From Tabrizicola sp. (lineage in GTDB: Bacteria; Pseudomonadota; Alphaproteobacteria; Rhodobacterales; Rhodobacteraceae), in contig JALOTD010000032.1 of assembly GCA_025458105.1 (NCBI GenBank), positions 1 to 41,620 of the forward strand: a stretch of DNA of 41,620 nt, given 5' to 3'. The notes under the pieces were generated by a model. The model was not told the DNA's origin, did not search any database, and worked only from the letters and a program-made list of their open reading frames with translations. Position numbers and translations under genes: made by a program. This document shows positions 10,461 through 19,073 of this stretch, in pieces (the first letter of the stretch is position 1; each line of letters begins with the position of its first letter).

Positions 10461-10846
10461 ATGCATTGCCGTCTTTTCGTTTTTGGGGCCGTCGTGGCTC
10501 TGGCACAGAGTGTTCAGGCACAGGTCATCTGCGAGGTCAAAGGCTGCCCCACGCAGTTTGATCTGACCTCAATCTCGGAAAATCGCAGCTATGCGGTTCT
10601 GATCGCCGCCCCGGATGTCGGGTGCCGTCGGGTGCGTTTCCGGGTTGAAGCCGGGGATACGGAATTCCTGGGCCATACGCCTCCGCTTGGGCCTGGTGAC
10701 CTCGCTGTCGTTCGCGTGGGGCGCGGGTTTGCGGCGGGAGAGCATATCCTGACCATTGCGTCGGAAGGCTGCGACACGCGTCCCGCGGCAACCCGGCGTG
10801 TGACCTTGGCCAAACTTTCGCCCGATCACGGCTGGCGGGCGTCGAA

Positions 10847-10850
<4 letters not shown>
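10461..10850 (+). CDS. Small secreted protein of unknown function
   Basis: I do not recognise a family. The 129-residue product starts with a classical signal peptide (hydrophobic core FVFGAVVALAQ, probable cleavage after VQA). This leaves a mature protein of about 110 residues with four cysteines: ICEVKGC near the start, GCRR in the middle and GCDT near the end. They could form two disulfides in the periplasm. The mature part looks beta-rich (VRFRVEAGDTEFLG, LAVVRVGRGF). AAGGTG precedes the ATG at normal spacing. Its stop TAG shares the palindrome CTAG with the stop of convergent prfC, an overlap of four bases. Codon use resembles the neighbours. Confidence 0.7.
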
Positions 10851-12448
<1,598 letters not shown>

Positions 12449-12550
12449 CCTATAGGCTGGGCTGCGTTCCGCCGCAACAGAACTGCGGGCTTGCGCGACT
12501 CGGCGGCGGCCCCCATGATGAGAACATTAATAGAACATTAGGAGGATGAG

Positions 12551-12913
12551 ATGACTCTGAACGAGATTGCGAATGAATTGGTGGCCGGGTGCCGTGAGAA
12601 CCGGACGCGGGAGAATCTGGACAAGCTGTACAGCGCTGATGCCGTCTCGGTCGAACCGATGGACATGGGCGGCGGGCGCGAGACAGTGGGTCTGACCGCG
12701 ATCCATGGCAAGCATGACTGGTGGGAGTCGAATTTCGACGTGCCTTCCCTGATGGTGGAAGGCCCGTTCCTGCATGGCGACGACCGCTTTGCCGTGATCT
12801 TCGACATGGAGACCGTGAACAAGGCCAGTGGCGAACGCCGCAAGGACCGCGAAGTCGGGATTTATCACGTCGCGGGCGGCAAGATCGTACGGGAAGAGTT
12901 CTTCTACGGCTGA
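12551..12913 (+). CDS. NTF2-like (SnoaL-type) protein
   Basis: A 120-residue single-domain protein with the pattern of the NTF2-like alpha+beta cone fold. It begins with a helix (LNEIANELVAGCREN), then LYSADAVSVEPMDM, and ends with EVGIYHVAGGKIVREEFFY, typical for SnoaL-like domains. Such proteins bind or isomerise small ligands, but the substrate cannot be told. A consensus AGGAGG lies five bases before the ATG, suggesting strong translation. Just upstream, AGAACATTA occurs twice in direct repeat (12522-12540). The SDR gene starts 65 bases downstream on the same strand and may be cotranscribed. Confidence 0.75.
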   Translation: MTLNEIANELVAGCRENRTRENLDKLYSADAVSVEPMDMGGGRETVGLTAIHGKHDWWESNFDVPSLMVEGPFLHGDDRFAVIFDMETVNKASGERRKDREVGIYHVAGGKIVREEFFYG

Positions 12914-12978
12914 TCCCCGGGGTCCTTGCCCTTGCCTGCCTGCCTGCTAGGCTGCCTCAACGGCAGGAGGGCTTTGGG

Positions 12979-13755
12979 ATGGATCTGGGGATTGCGGGAA
13001 AACGGGCACTGGTCTGCGCCTCGTCCAAAGGGCTTGGGCGCGGCTGCGCCGAGGCCTTGGCCGAAGCCGGCGTCGATCTGGTGATGAATGCGCGGGGGCT
13101 TCAGGCGCTGGAGGCCACGGCGGCCGACATCCGCGCGCGCCATCAGGTGAACGTGGTTACTGTGGCCGCCGACATCACGACCGAGGCAGGGCGGGCCGCG
13201 GTGCTGGCGCATGGCCCATTCGACATCCTGGTGACCAATGCCGGTGGCCCGCCGCCGGGCATGTGGTCTGACTGGGGCCGCGAGGATTTCATCAAGGCGC
13301 TGGACGCCAACATGCTGACCCCCATCGCACTGATGCAGGCGGTCCTGCCGGGGATGATGGCCAAGGGCTGGGGCCGGGTAGTCAACATCACCAGCGTCTC
13401 GGTCAAGTCGCCCGTGGCGGTCCTGGGGCTGTCGAACTCGGCCCGTGCGGGGCTGACCGGGTTCGTTGCGGGGACCTCCCGGCAGGTTGCCGGAAAAGGT
13501 GTCACGATCAATAACTTGCTGCCCGGGATCCATGCGACCGACCGCGCGATTGCGCTGGACACAGCGGTTGTGAAGGCCAAGGGGATCAGCATGGACGATG
13601 CCATTGCCGAGCGTGCGGCGACGATTCCAGCCGGGCGTTATGGCACTGCAGCCGAGTTCGGAGCCGCCTGCGCGTTCCTGTGTTCGCAGCATGCAGGATT
13701 CATCGTGGGACAGAACATCCTGCTGGATGGCGGAGCTACCAACGCGACGATGTAA
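12979..13755 (+). CDS. Short-chain dehydrogenase/reductase (SDR)
   Basis: NAD(P)-dependent oxidoreductase of the classical SDR family. The 258-residue protein starts with the nucleotide-binding pattern CASSKGLGRGCAEAL (TGxxxGxG variant) and has TNAGGPPPG and VVNITSVSVKSP with the catalytic serine region. The usual YxxxK is replaced by NSARAGLTGF, as in a subgroup of SDRs without the standard tyrosine/lysine pair. It ends with the conserved GFIVGQNILLDGG. The ATG at 12979 is chosen because GGCAGGAGG lies just upstream; an upstream extension of the frame is not family-like. The last 20 bases overlap the end of the convergent membrane protein gene. The substrate is unknown. Confidence 0.88.
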   Translation: MDLGIAGKRALVCASSKGLGRGCAEALAEAGVDLVMNARGLQALEATAADIRARHQVNVVTVAADITTEAGRAAVLAHGPFDILVTNAGGPPPGMWSDWGREDFIKALDANMLTPIALMQAVLPGMMAKGWGRVVNITSVSVKSPVAVLGLSNSARAGLTGFVAGTSRQVAGKGVTINNLLPGIHATDRAIALDTAVVKAKGISMDDAIAERAATIPAGRYGTAAEFGAACAFLCSQHAGFIVGQNILLDGGATNATM

Positions 13756-14233
13756 CGGGCTGCGGCTTGGGTTTGGCGGTGCCGGGATCGAACAGCCCAA
13801 GCAAAAGCAGAAGCGCAGCCCCGCCGATCCAGACCCAGCCACCGGTTCCCAGCACGGCAGAGGCCTCGGCGATCAGCAGGTTCGCCTGCTCCGTCGTCAT
13901 TTCCATTTCGGCAAAGCCGAGCCGCTCGCGGTCGCGCCAGACCATGAGGCCGGCATAGCCGACAGCGCATAGGCCGGTGAGGATGGCAATCCACCCTTTT
14001 TCACGACCAATCAGCGCCAGAAAGAAGAAAAAGGCCGCGAGGAAGAAGCTGGCCAGGAAGAGGTGCGTTTCCGTCGACTGCGCCCGAAGGTAGGCCTCGA
14101 TCTCGGCGCGGTCGAAGGGTGGCAAGACATCCCAAGGCACGATGTTGTTGCCGATGGGTGTGATGACCCAGGGCAGGAACAGGCTGCCCAGCATGGCCAG
14201 TGAGCAGAGGAGGGCGATTTGTCGGGACAGCAT
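13736..14233 (-). CDS. Hypothetical membrane protein
   Basis: I do not recognise a family. The 165-residue product appears to have four membrane segments: near residues 5-25 (ALLCSLAMLGSLFLPWV), 57-77 (LFLASFFLAAFFFFLALI), 82-98, and about 130-150 (GGWVWIGGAALLLLLGLF). A polar loop of about 30 residues after the first segment (PPFDRAEIEAYLRAQS) would face one side. The C-terminus is basic and proline-containing. Its last 20 bases overlap the SDR gene on the other strand. No functional partner is visible nearby. Confidence 0.7.
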   Translation of the reverse strand: MLSRQIALLCSLAMLGSLFLPWVITPIGNNIVPWDVLPPFDRAEIEAYLRAQSTETHLFLASFFLAAFFFFLALIGREKGWIAILTGLCAVGYAGLMVWRDRERLGFAEMEMTTEQANLLIAEASAVLGTGGWVWIGGAALLLLLGLFDPGTAKPKPQPVTSSRW

Positions 14234-14425
14234 GGATTTAGGCCTTCTCGTCCGGTTTCTTGCGACTCACGCGGGAGTTGACGCCCGCACTATGTGCAAA
14301 TCGTGGACAGTTTGCGCCTTTTTTGGGTTCTGAGCCCAAACCGGCTACTTGTGACACGGGGGGCGGCTGCTTGTGGCGGGCCAGAGCGGCTGCTATGGAA
14401 TACCTGACGAAATCACTTGCACGGC

Positions 14426-15508
14426 ATGCCCGAAACGCTTTCCCCCAGGCTTGAGGTCCAGCAGCTGTCCCGGTCCTTTGGTGGCCGGGCGGTCGTGGAC
14501 AGCGTTTCGTTGTCCGTTGCGCCGGGTCAGGTCACCTGTCTCTTGGGACCATCCGGCTGCGGGAAATCGACGACCCTTCGCATGATTGCGGGCGTAGAGC
14601 GGGTGGACGCAGGCGAGATCCGGATAGATGGCAGGGTTGTGGCCGGGACCGGTGCGCATGTCCCGCCCGAGGCGCGGTCGGTTGGGCTGATGTTTCAGGA
14701 CTTCGCGCTGTTTCCGCATCTCACGGTGGCCGAGAATGTGGGCTTCGGGCTGCGCGGCGACCGGACCGAGAAGGCACGAAGGGTAGCGGAACTTCTTGAA
14801 AAAGTGGATCTTTCCGGGTTCGGACCGAAGCATCCCCACCAGCTTTCGGGGGGCGAGCAGCAGCGGGTCGCTCTGGCGCGGGCTTTGGGCCCTCGACCGC
14901 GCGTGATGCTGATGGACGAGCCGTTCTCGGGGCTTGACAACCGCCTGCGCGACGGCATTCGCGACCGGACACTGGAGCTTCTGAAGGAAGAGGGCACGGC
15001 AGTTCTTCTGGTCACGCATGAACCAGACGAGGCGATGCGCATGGCCGATGAGATAGCCCTGATGCGGGCCGGGCGGATTGTCCAGAAAGGCGCACCCTAC
15101 AACGTCTACAACGCGCCGGTGGACAAGGCGGCAGCGGCGTTCTTCAGCGATATCAACGTGATCCGGGGCGTGTCGAAAGGTGCGTTGACCGAAACACCGT
15201 TTGGCGCCTTCCTGACGCCGGGTCACAAGGACGGGGCCGAAGTCGAGATCGTGATCCGCCCGCAGCACCTGCGGATCGATTTTGATCGGGGCGGACGCGG
15301 ACCGAACCCGACGCCCCAGGACGGGACCCCGGCGCGCGGCACGGTGTTGCGGAGCAGGTATCTTGGACGTGAGAGCCTGGTCGATTTCGCGATGGACTTC
15401 GAAGGCGCAAAGCTGACCGCGAGCGTGCCGGGGGTCTTCCTGCCAAAGCCCGGAACGGTCCTGTGGCTGATGATCCGGCGGGATCGCTGCTTTGTGTTCG
15501 GGATTTAA
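14426..15508 (+). CDS. ABC transporter ATP-binding protein, FbpC/PotA-like, without partner genes
   Basis: ATPase subunit of a CUT/iron/polyamine type importer, acting at the inner face of the membrane. Motifs are Walker A LGPSGCGKST, the Q-loop MFQDFALFPHLTV, signature LSGGEQQRVALARAL, Walker B MLMDEPFSGLD, and H-loop LVTHEPDEA. A C-terminal TOBE-like regulatory part (from about residue 270, with VIRPQHLRIDF) completes the 360-residue protein. The ATG at 14426 is preferred to a TTG nine bases upstream, though neither has a clear ribosome-binding site. No permease or binding protein lies next to it in this window, so the substrate (ferric iron, putrescine or other) cannot be assigned. Confidence 0.9.
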   Translation: MPETLSPRLEVQQLSRSFGGRAVVDSVSLSVAPGQVTCLLGPSGCGKSTTLRMIAGVERVDAGEIRIDGRVVAGTGAHVPPEARSVGLMFQDFALFPHLTVAENVGFGLRGDRTEKARRVAELLEKVDLSGFGPKHPHQLSGGEQQRVALARALGPRPRVMLMDEPFSGLDNRLRDGIRDRTLELLKEEGTAVLLVTHEPDEAMRMADEIALMRAGRIVQKGAPYNVYNAPVDKAAAAFFSDINVIRGVSKGALTETPFGAFLTPGHKDGAEVEIVIRPQHLRIDFDRGGRGPNPTPQDGTPARGTVLRSRYLGRESLVDFAMDFEGAKLTASVPGVFLPKPGTVLWLMIRRDRCFVFGI

Positions 15509-15654
15509 CGCAACACCCTGGTACGATCCGTTAATTCAGTGAGTTAGAGGGCGTTCTTCACATCTTATTCCCGTCTTCCCCGTGTCTTCCTTCTGTCTCT
15601 ACGCGCGGGCGGGTCGCGTGGCGTTAACCCTGTTTCGGCGGACCCGCGAATCGT

Positions 15655-16329
15655 TCAGCCGCCGTTCAGGCGGCGCCAGTCGGCCAGGGTGCGGCCGAGT
15701 TCGTCGGGGTAGGTTTCGCCGGTGGGGGCCAAAGTCTCGATCCGGTCGACGCGAAAGCTGCGGAAGTCGCCGCGGGTTTCGCACCAGGCGGCGAGCGTCC
15801 AGACCCGGCCCCAGAACTCCAGCACCAAAGGCCGGACGGTCCGGGAGCTGAGGCTGTCTTCGCTGTCGCGGTAGGTCAGCCGCAGGCGTTCCCGCAAGCG
15901 GATGGCGCGGCGCAGGCCGGGCAGGTGGCGGGCGGCGGCCATCGCCTCGGCCCCCGGGAAGACCCAGGTTTCCGTCCCCGCTCCGTCCATCGCCCGGGCG
16001 GGAAGGACGGCGGCGATCTTGGCGGTCAGGCTGTCCGCCGCGCGGGAGAGCGACGGGTCGGCCCCTCGGGTGACAAGCTGCAGGCCCAGCGTCAGGGCCT
16101 GCACCTCGTCAGGTGTGAGCGTGAGCGGCGGCAAGGTGACGGGCTCGCGCAGGATGTAGCCCACGCCGCGCTCGCCCTCCACCGGCAGGCCGGAGGCGAT
16201 GAGCGTCGCCATGTCGCGCCAGAGCGTGCGGACCGACACCTCTAGCTGGTCGGCCATGTCGCGGGCGGTGTGCAGCCGTCCGTCGCGCAGGATCTGGATC
16301 AGTTCGAACAGGCGGTCGGTGCGGCGCAT
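15655..16329 (-). CDS. YafY-type transcriptional regulator with HTH and WYL domains
   Basis: DNA-binding regulator of 224 residues. The N-terminal HTH_11-like domain (residues 1-60) reads RTDRLFELIQILRDGRLHTA, then LEVSVRTLWRDMATLIASG and the wing GVGYIL. A linker with LTPDEVQALTLGLQLV follows, and the WYL-like ligand domain spans about residues 140-215 (LRLTYRD, then WTLAAWCETRGDFRSFRVDRI). ATG at 16329 fits the family start; the frame is open upstream but without family similarity. It lies 32 bases downstream of the monooxygenase-like gene on the same strand and is probably cotranscribed with it. Confidence 0.88.
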   Translation of the reverse strand: MRRTDRLFELIQILRDGRLHTARDMADQLEVSVRTLWRDMATLIASGLPVEGERGVGYILREPVTLPPLTLTPDEVQALTLGLQLVTRGADPSLSRAADSLTAKIAAVLPARAMDGAGTETWVFPGAEAMAAARHLPGLRRAIRLRERLRLTYRDSEDSLSSRTVRPLVLEFWGRVWTLAAWCETRGDFRSFRVDRIETLAPTGETYPDELGRTLADWRRLNGG

Positions 16330-16361
16330 GGGGCAAGGGTGACGCGTCCCGGGGGCGCCGG

Positions 16362-16673
16362 TCAATCCATCGCGAAAGCGATGGTTTCGTGGCGCATTCT
16401 GGCCGAGGGGCCGTCGATCAGCGCCATGAAGGGGTGGAAGGCGGGGTCGGCCATCACCACGGGCGGCGCGGCGTGGGCGGCGGCCATGCTGGCCCAGGTG
16501 ACGGCGTCGGTCCAGGTGCCGTCCTCGCCCTTCGTCAGGCGGCGCGCGACAAAGCCGGGCTGGCGGCGGACGAGCGCCTCGGTTCCGCGGGCGGCGGTCA
16601 GGAAGGCCGCGTCGTCTGCGCCGGGGACGAGGGCGAAGGTGACATATTCGATGACCTGGGGGTCGGGGTGCAT
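16362..16673 (-). CDS. Antibiotic biosynthesis monooxygenase-like (ABM) protein
   Basis: A 103-residue ferredoxin-like alpha-beta barrel protein. The pattern starts with VIEYVTFALVPGADDAAFL, has the centre VRRQPGFVARRL and WTDAVTWASMAAAHAA, and ends with the AFHPFMALIDGPSARMRHE region typical of small ABM or dimeric barrel proteins. These act as small-molecule oxygenases or stress proteins; the substrate is unknown. The ATG at 16673 is chosen because GGAGAG is well spaced before it; the longer open frame is unlike any family. It is followed by the YafY-type regulator and preceded by an operator-like repeat at 16718-16737. Confidence 0.78.
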   Translation of the reverse strand: MHPDPQVIEYVTFALVPGADDAAFLTAARGTEALVRRQPGFVARRLTKGEDGTWTDAVTWASMAAAHAAPPVVMADPAFHPFMALIDGPSARMRHETIAFAMD

Positions 16674-16717
16674 GGGTCTCTCCATCGGTTGCGATGAAGC
16701 GGGTATGGCAGGGCGCA

Positions 16718-16737
16718 ACTGACAACAGCCTGGCAGT
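16718..16737. promoter_or_regulatory. Operator-like inverted repeat upstream of the ABM gene
   Basis: The 20-base element ACTGACAACAGCCTGGCAGT is a 7-6-7 inverted repeat with one mismatch. It lies 45 bases before the ABM start codon and is nearly the same in both arms as the element at 17202-17221. It is probably a binding site for one of the two YafY-type regulators in this cluster. Confidence 0.6.
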
Positions 16738-16755
16738 AACGGTGGCGCCGGGGGC

Positions 16756-16799
16756 AAAAGTTTTCGAAAACTTTTTGCAAAATCCTTTGAAGGATTTTG
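16756..16799. repeat. Double palindrome repeat
   Basis: Two adjacent AT-rich inverted repeats in GC-rich surroundings. The first is the perfect 20-base palindrome AAAAGTTTTCGAAAACTTTT (16756-16775). The second is CAAAATCC, a 6-base spacer TTTGAA, and GGATTTTG (16778-16799). The unit sits 11 bases after the end of the short regulator gene and about 80 bases before the ABM start on the same strand. I recall similar intergenic units in other Rhodobacterales genomes but cannot verify this here. It may act as a terminator or a dispersed repeat. Confidence 0.75.
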
Positions 16800-16809
16800 G
16801 TCCCCGCTC

Positions 16810-17163
16810 TCAGCCGTCGGTGTCGATTCCGGACTGGGGCAAGAGGGTGGCGACCTTGTAGAGGAGGCTCCGCGCGGCCCGGGCCTTGGGGTTGCCCTCT
16901 TGCCCCACATGGCGCAGGCCTTCGACAAGGGCCTCCAGCTCTTCGGGTGTCAGCATGGTGGGCGGCAGCATCAGGGGCGAGCGCAGGATGTAGCCGAGGC
17001 CGCGCTCCCCTTCGACGGGAAGGCCGGTCGCGGCCAGCATCTCCATGTCGCGCCAGATGGTGCGGGTCGAGACGCCGAGTCGCCCGGCAAGTTCGGCCGC
17101 CGTGTGCAGGCGGCCATCGCGCAGGGATTGGACGATGTCGTACAGGCGCGCGTCGCGTTTCAG
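16810..17163 (-). CDS. Short YafY-like HTH regulator lacking the WYL domain
   Basis: A paralogue of the regulator at 15655-16329 limited to the DNA-binding half. From KRDARLYDIVQSLRDGRLHT through LGVSTRTIWRDMEMLAATG to RGLGYIL it matches the HTH and wing. After LTPEELEALVEGLRHV and LLYKVATLLPQ it stops, giving about 117 residues against about 225. No ATG or GTG lies in frame upstream of KRDARL. The codon in the expected initiator place is CTG (17161-17163), so translation may start there or at the internal ATG at 17046. It may be a natural short form or a truncated gene. An operator-like repeat lies 39 bases upstream. Confidence 0.6.
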   Translation of the reverse strand: MKRDARLYDIVQSLRDGRLHTAAELAGRLGVSTRTIWRDMEMLAATGLPVEGERGLGYILRSPLMLPPTMLTPEELEALVEGLRHVGQEGNPKARAARSLLYKVATLLPQSGIDTDG

Positions 17164-17201
17164 GTGCTGATCCCGGTTTTGCCGGGCGGGCTGCCCGACT
17201 T

Positions 17202-17221
17202 ACTGACAAAATACTGTCAGT
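17202..17221. promoter_or_regulatory. Operator-like inverted repeat upstream of the short regulator
   Basis: The perfect 7-6-7 inverted repeat ACTGACAAAATACTGTCAGT lies 39 bases before the proposed start of the short regulator and 113 bases before tatA on the other strand. It matches the element at 16718-16737 in both arms. The placement suggests autoregulation of the regulator gene, possibly with an effect on the divergent tat promoter region. Confidence 0.65.
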
Positions 17222-17333
17222 TGACTGTGGGAGGCAAGCGCCTTGGCCCTTGGAAGGCGGATTGGTGCGGGCCTAATAGGGGGCAGAGATGGTACAGAGG
17301 CCCCGCGGGGGCCGGAAATCGGAGAGTTATCCC

Positions 17334-17546
17334 ATGTTCAACAACATCGGTTTGCCGGGTCTGCTGCTGATCGCGGTGGTCGTGCTGGTCCTGTTCGGCA
17401 AGGGCAAGGTTTCTGCGCTGATGGGCGAAGTCGGCAAGGGGATTACGGCGTTCAAGAAGGGCGTGAATGACGGCACGAAGGAAATCGAGGATGCCAAGGT
17501 CGAGGCGGCCAAGGACGTGACTCCGGCCGAGAAGGACAAGGTCTGA
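17334..17546 (+). CDS. tatA: Sec-independent protein translocase subunit TatA
   Basis: Membrane component that forms the protein-conducting oligomer of the twin-arginine pathway for folded proteins. The 70-residue protein has one N-terminal membrane helix (LPGLLLIAVVVLVLFG), the FGKGKV hinge, and an amphipathic helix (LMGEVGKGITAFKKGVND), followed by a charged tail. ATG at 17334 is chosen because GGAGAG lies upstream and the family starts MFNNIG; the longer open frame adds non-family sequence. It is the first gene of tatABC, with 28 bases before tatB. Confidence 0.95.
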   Translation: MFNNIGLPGLLLIAVVVLVLFGKGKVSALMGEVGKGITAFKKGVNDGTKEIEDAKVEAAKDVTPAEKDKV

Positions 17547-17574
17547 GCGATCCAGGCCCTGAAGGGAACGCAGC

Positions 17575-18159
17575 ATGGATCTGAGCTGGTCCGAGCTTCT
17601 GGTCATCGGGATCGTGGCGCTGATCATCATCGGCCCCAAGGACCTGCCCGGTATGTTCCGCGAGCTGGGGCGGTTCACCGCCAAGCTGCGGTCGATGGGG
17701 CGTGAGTTCAGCCGGGCGATGGAAGCGGCGGCAAAGGAATCGGGTGTGCAGGACGTGGCCGACGACCTGCGGAAGGTGGCCAACCCCAAGGCGATGGGGC
17801 TGGATGCCGTGAAATCTGCGGCGGACAAGTTCGAGAAGTGGGATCCGCTGAAGCCCGCGGCAAAACCTGCGGCAGCGCCTCTGACCCCGCCGCCGATGCC
17901 GCCGGTCGCGACCCCGGCCGCTGCGGCTGGGGCGGTGGCTGCGGCACCGGCCGCGGCTCCTGCGGCGGGTGCGGCGACGGCGGCGCTGGCGGAGGAGGTG
18001 GCGGCCAAGCGGGCGGCCTCGGCCGAGAAGGCGGCGCAGCTGCGCGAGGCCAAGGCCGCGCCGGTTGCGGCCCAGAAGGCCGAGCCGGTCGAGGCTGCGG
18101 TCAAGCGCGGGGGACGGGTGCGCAAGAAGCCCGACGCGGGTATGGGTGACGAGGAATGA
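17575..18159 (+). CDS. tatB: Sec-independent protein translocase subunit TatB
   Basis: Forms the twin-arginine signal receptor together with TatC. The 194-residue protein starts MDLSWSELLVIGIVALIIIG, with the TatB-typical glutamate in the membrane helix, then the PKDLPG hinge and an amphipathic helix (GRFTAKLRSMGREF). The C-terminal half, from about residue 98, is an Ala/Pro-rich low-complexity tail ending in a basic KKPDAG region, common in alphaproteobacterial TatB. It overlaps tatC by ATGA, giving translational coupling. Confidence 0.94.
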   Translation: MDLSWSELLVIGIVALIIIGPKDLPGMFRELGRFTAKLRSMGREFSRAMEAAAKESGVQDVADDLRKVANPKAMGLDAVKSAADKFEKWDPLKPAAKPAAAPLTPPPMPPVATPAAAAGAVAAAPAAAPAAGAATAALAEEVAAKRAASAEKAAQLREAKAAPVAAQKAEPVEAAVKRGGRVRKKPDAGMGDEE

Positions 18160-19073
18160 GCGCCAAGGACGATATCGAGGACAGCTCGGCCCCCCTGGTC
18201 GAGCATCTGGCAGAACTGCGGAACCGGCTGATCTACGCCGTCTCGGCCTTTCTGGTCGCGATGATCCTGTGCTTTGTCGTGGCCGAGCCGATCTTGGACT
18301 TCATGCTGGGCCCGATCGAACGGGCGATGCGCGAGTTGGGCAACCCCAATCCGGTGATGCAGTACACCGCGCCGCAGGAATACTTCTTCGTGTTGGTCCA
18401 TATCTCGGTCGTGGCCGGGCTGATGGTCAGCTTTCCGGTGATCGCCTACCAGCTATGGCGGTTCGTGGCGCCGGGGCTGTACCGGTCCGAGAAAGCCGCG
18501 TTTCTGCCTTTCCTGATCGCGTCCCCCGTCCTGTTCCTGACCGGGGCGGCCTTTGCGCATTATGTGGTCACGCCGATTGCGATGACCTTCTTCCTGGGCT
18601 TTGCCGATACCTATTCGGTCGTGACCGCGCTGATCCCGGGTCTTGCGGACGCACCCGTGGGGGAAGTGGTCGAGGCGACAGTGGCCGCGCCGAGCGAGGG
18701 GATCGAGATCGTCTTTCAGGGCAAGGTGAACGAGACCTTGGACATCAGTCTGAAGCTGATCCTGGCTTTCGGGCTGTGCTTCCAGCTGCCGGTTCTGCTG
18801 ACGCTGATGGGCAAGGCGGGGCTGGCGACCTCGGCCGGGCTGGCGAACATGCGGCGCTATGCGATCGTGGTCATCCTGATCGTGGCAGCTCTCGTCACGC
18901 CGCCCGATGTGATGAGCCAGCTGATCCTGTTCTTCGCGGTCTACCCCCTGTACGAGGTGTCGATCTTCCTGATCCGCCGGATCGAGAAGCGGCGCGAGGC
19001 CGAGCTGCGGGCCGAAGGTCTGTGGGACGACGAGACCGACGGGCCGGCGGAGACCCCGGAGAACAAGGCGTGA
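18156..19073 (+). CDS. tatC: Sec-independent protein translocase subunit TatC
   Basis: Six-helix membrane protein that recognises twin-arginine signal peptides. The conserved N-terminal LVEHLAELRNRLIYAV carries the signal-binding glutamate, and FVAPGLYRSEK and FLTGAAFAHYVVTP follow. Helices 5 and 6 include QLPVLLTLMGKAGL and TPPDVMSQLILFFAVYPLYE. A loop of about 45 residues (near residues 155-195) containing VGEVVEATVAAPSEGIEIVF is longer than in E. coli TatC but usual in Rhodobacterales. It overlaps the next gene by GTGA, so the downstream ATPase is likely cotranslated. Confidence 0.96.
   Translation: MSAKDDIEDSSAPLVEHLAELRNRLIYAVSAFLVAMILCFVVAEPILDFMLGPIERAMRELGNPNPVMQYTAPQEYFFVLVHISVVAGLMVSFPVIAYQLWRFVAPGLYRSEKAAFLPFLIASPVLFLTGAAFAHYVVTPIAMTFFLGFADTYSVVTALIPGLADAPVGEVVEATVAAPSEGIEIVFQGKVNETLDISLKLILAFGLCFQLPVLLTLMGKAGLATSAGLANMRRYAIVVILIVAALVTPPDVMSQLILFFAVYPLYEVSIFLIRRIEKRREAELRAEGLWDDETDGPAETPENKA

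Noticed and set aside
16756-16799. CRISPR repeat
   Set aside because: Only one unit is present, with no spacer array and no cas genes nearby.
16598-17209. ATG-started frame covering the short regulator (begins MSVSRAARP)
   Set aside because: It has a proper ATG but its translation is Arg/Pro-rich and unlike any family, while the alternative frame encodes a clear HTH paralogue of the neighbouring regulator.
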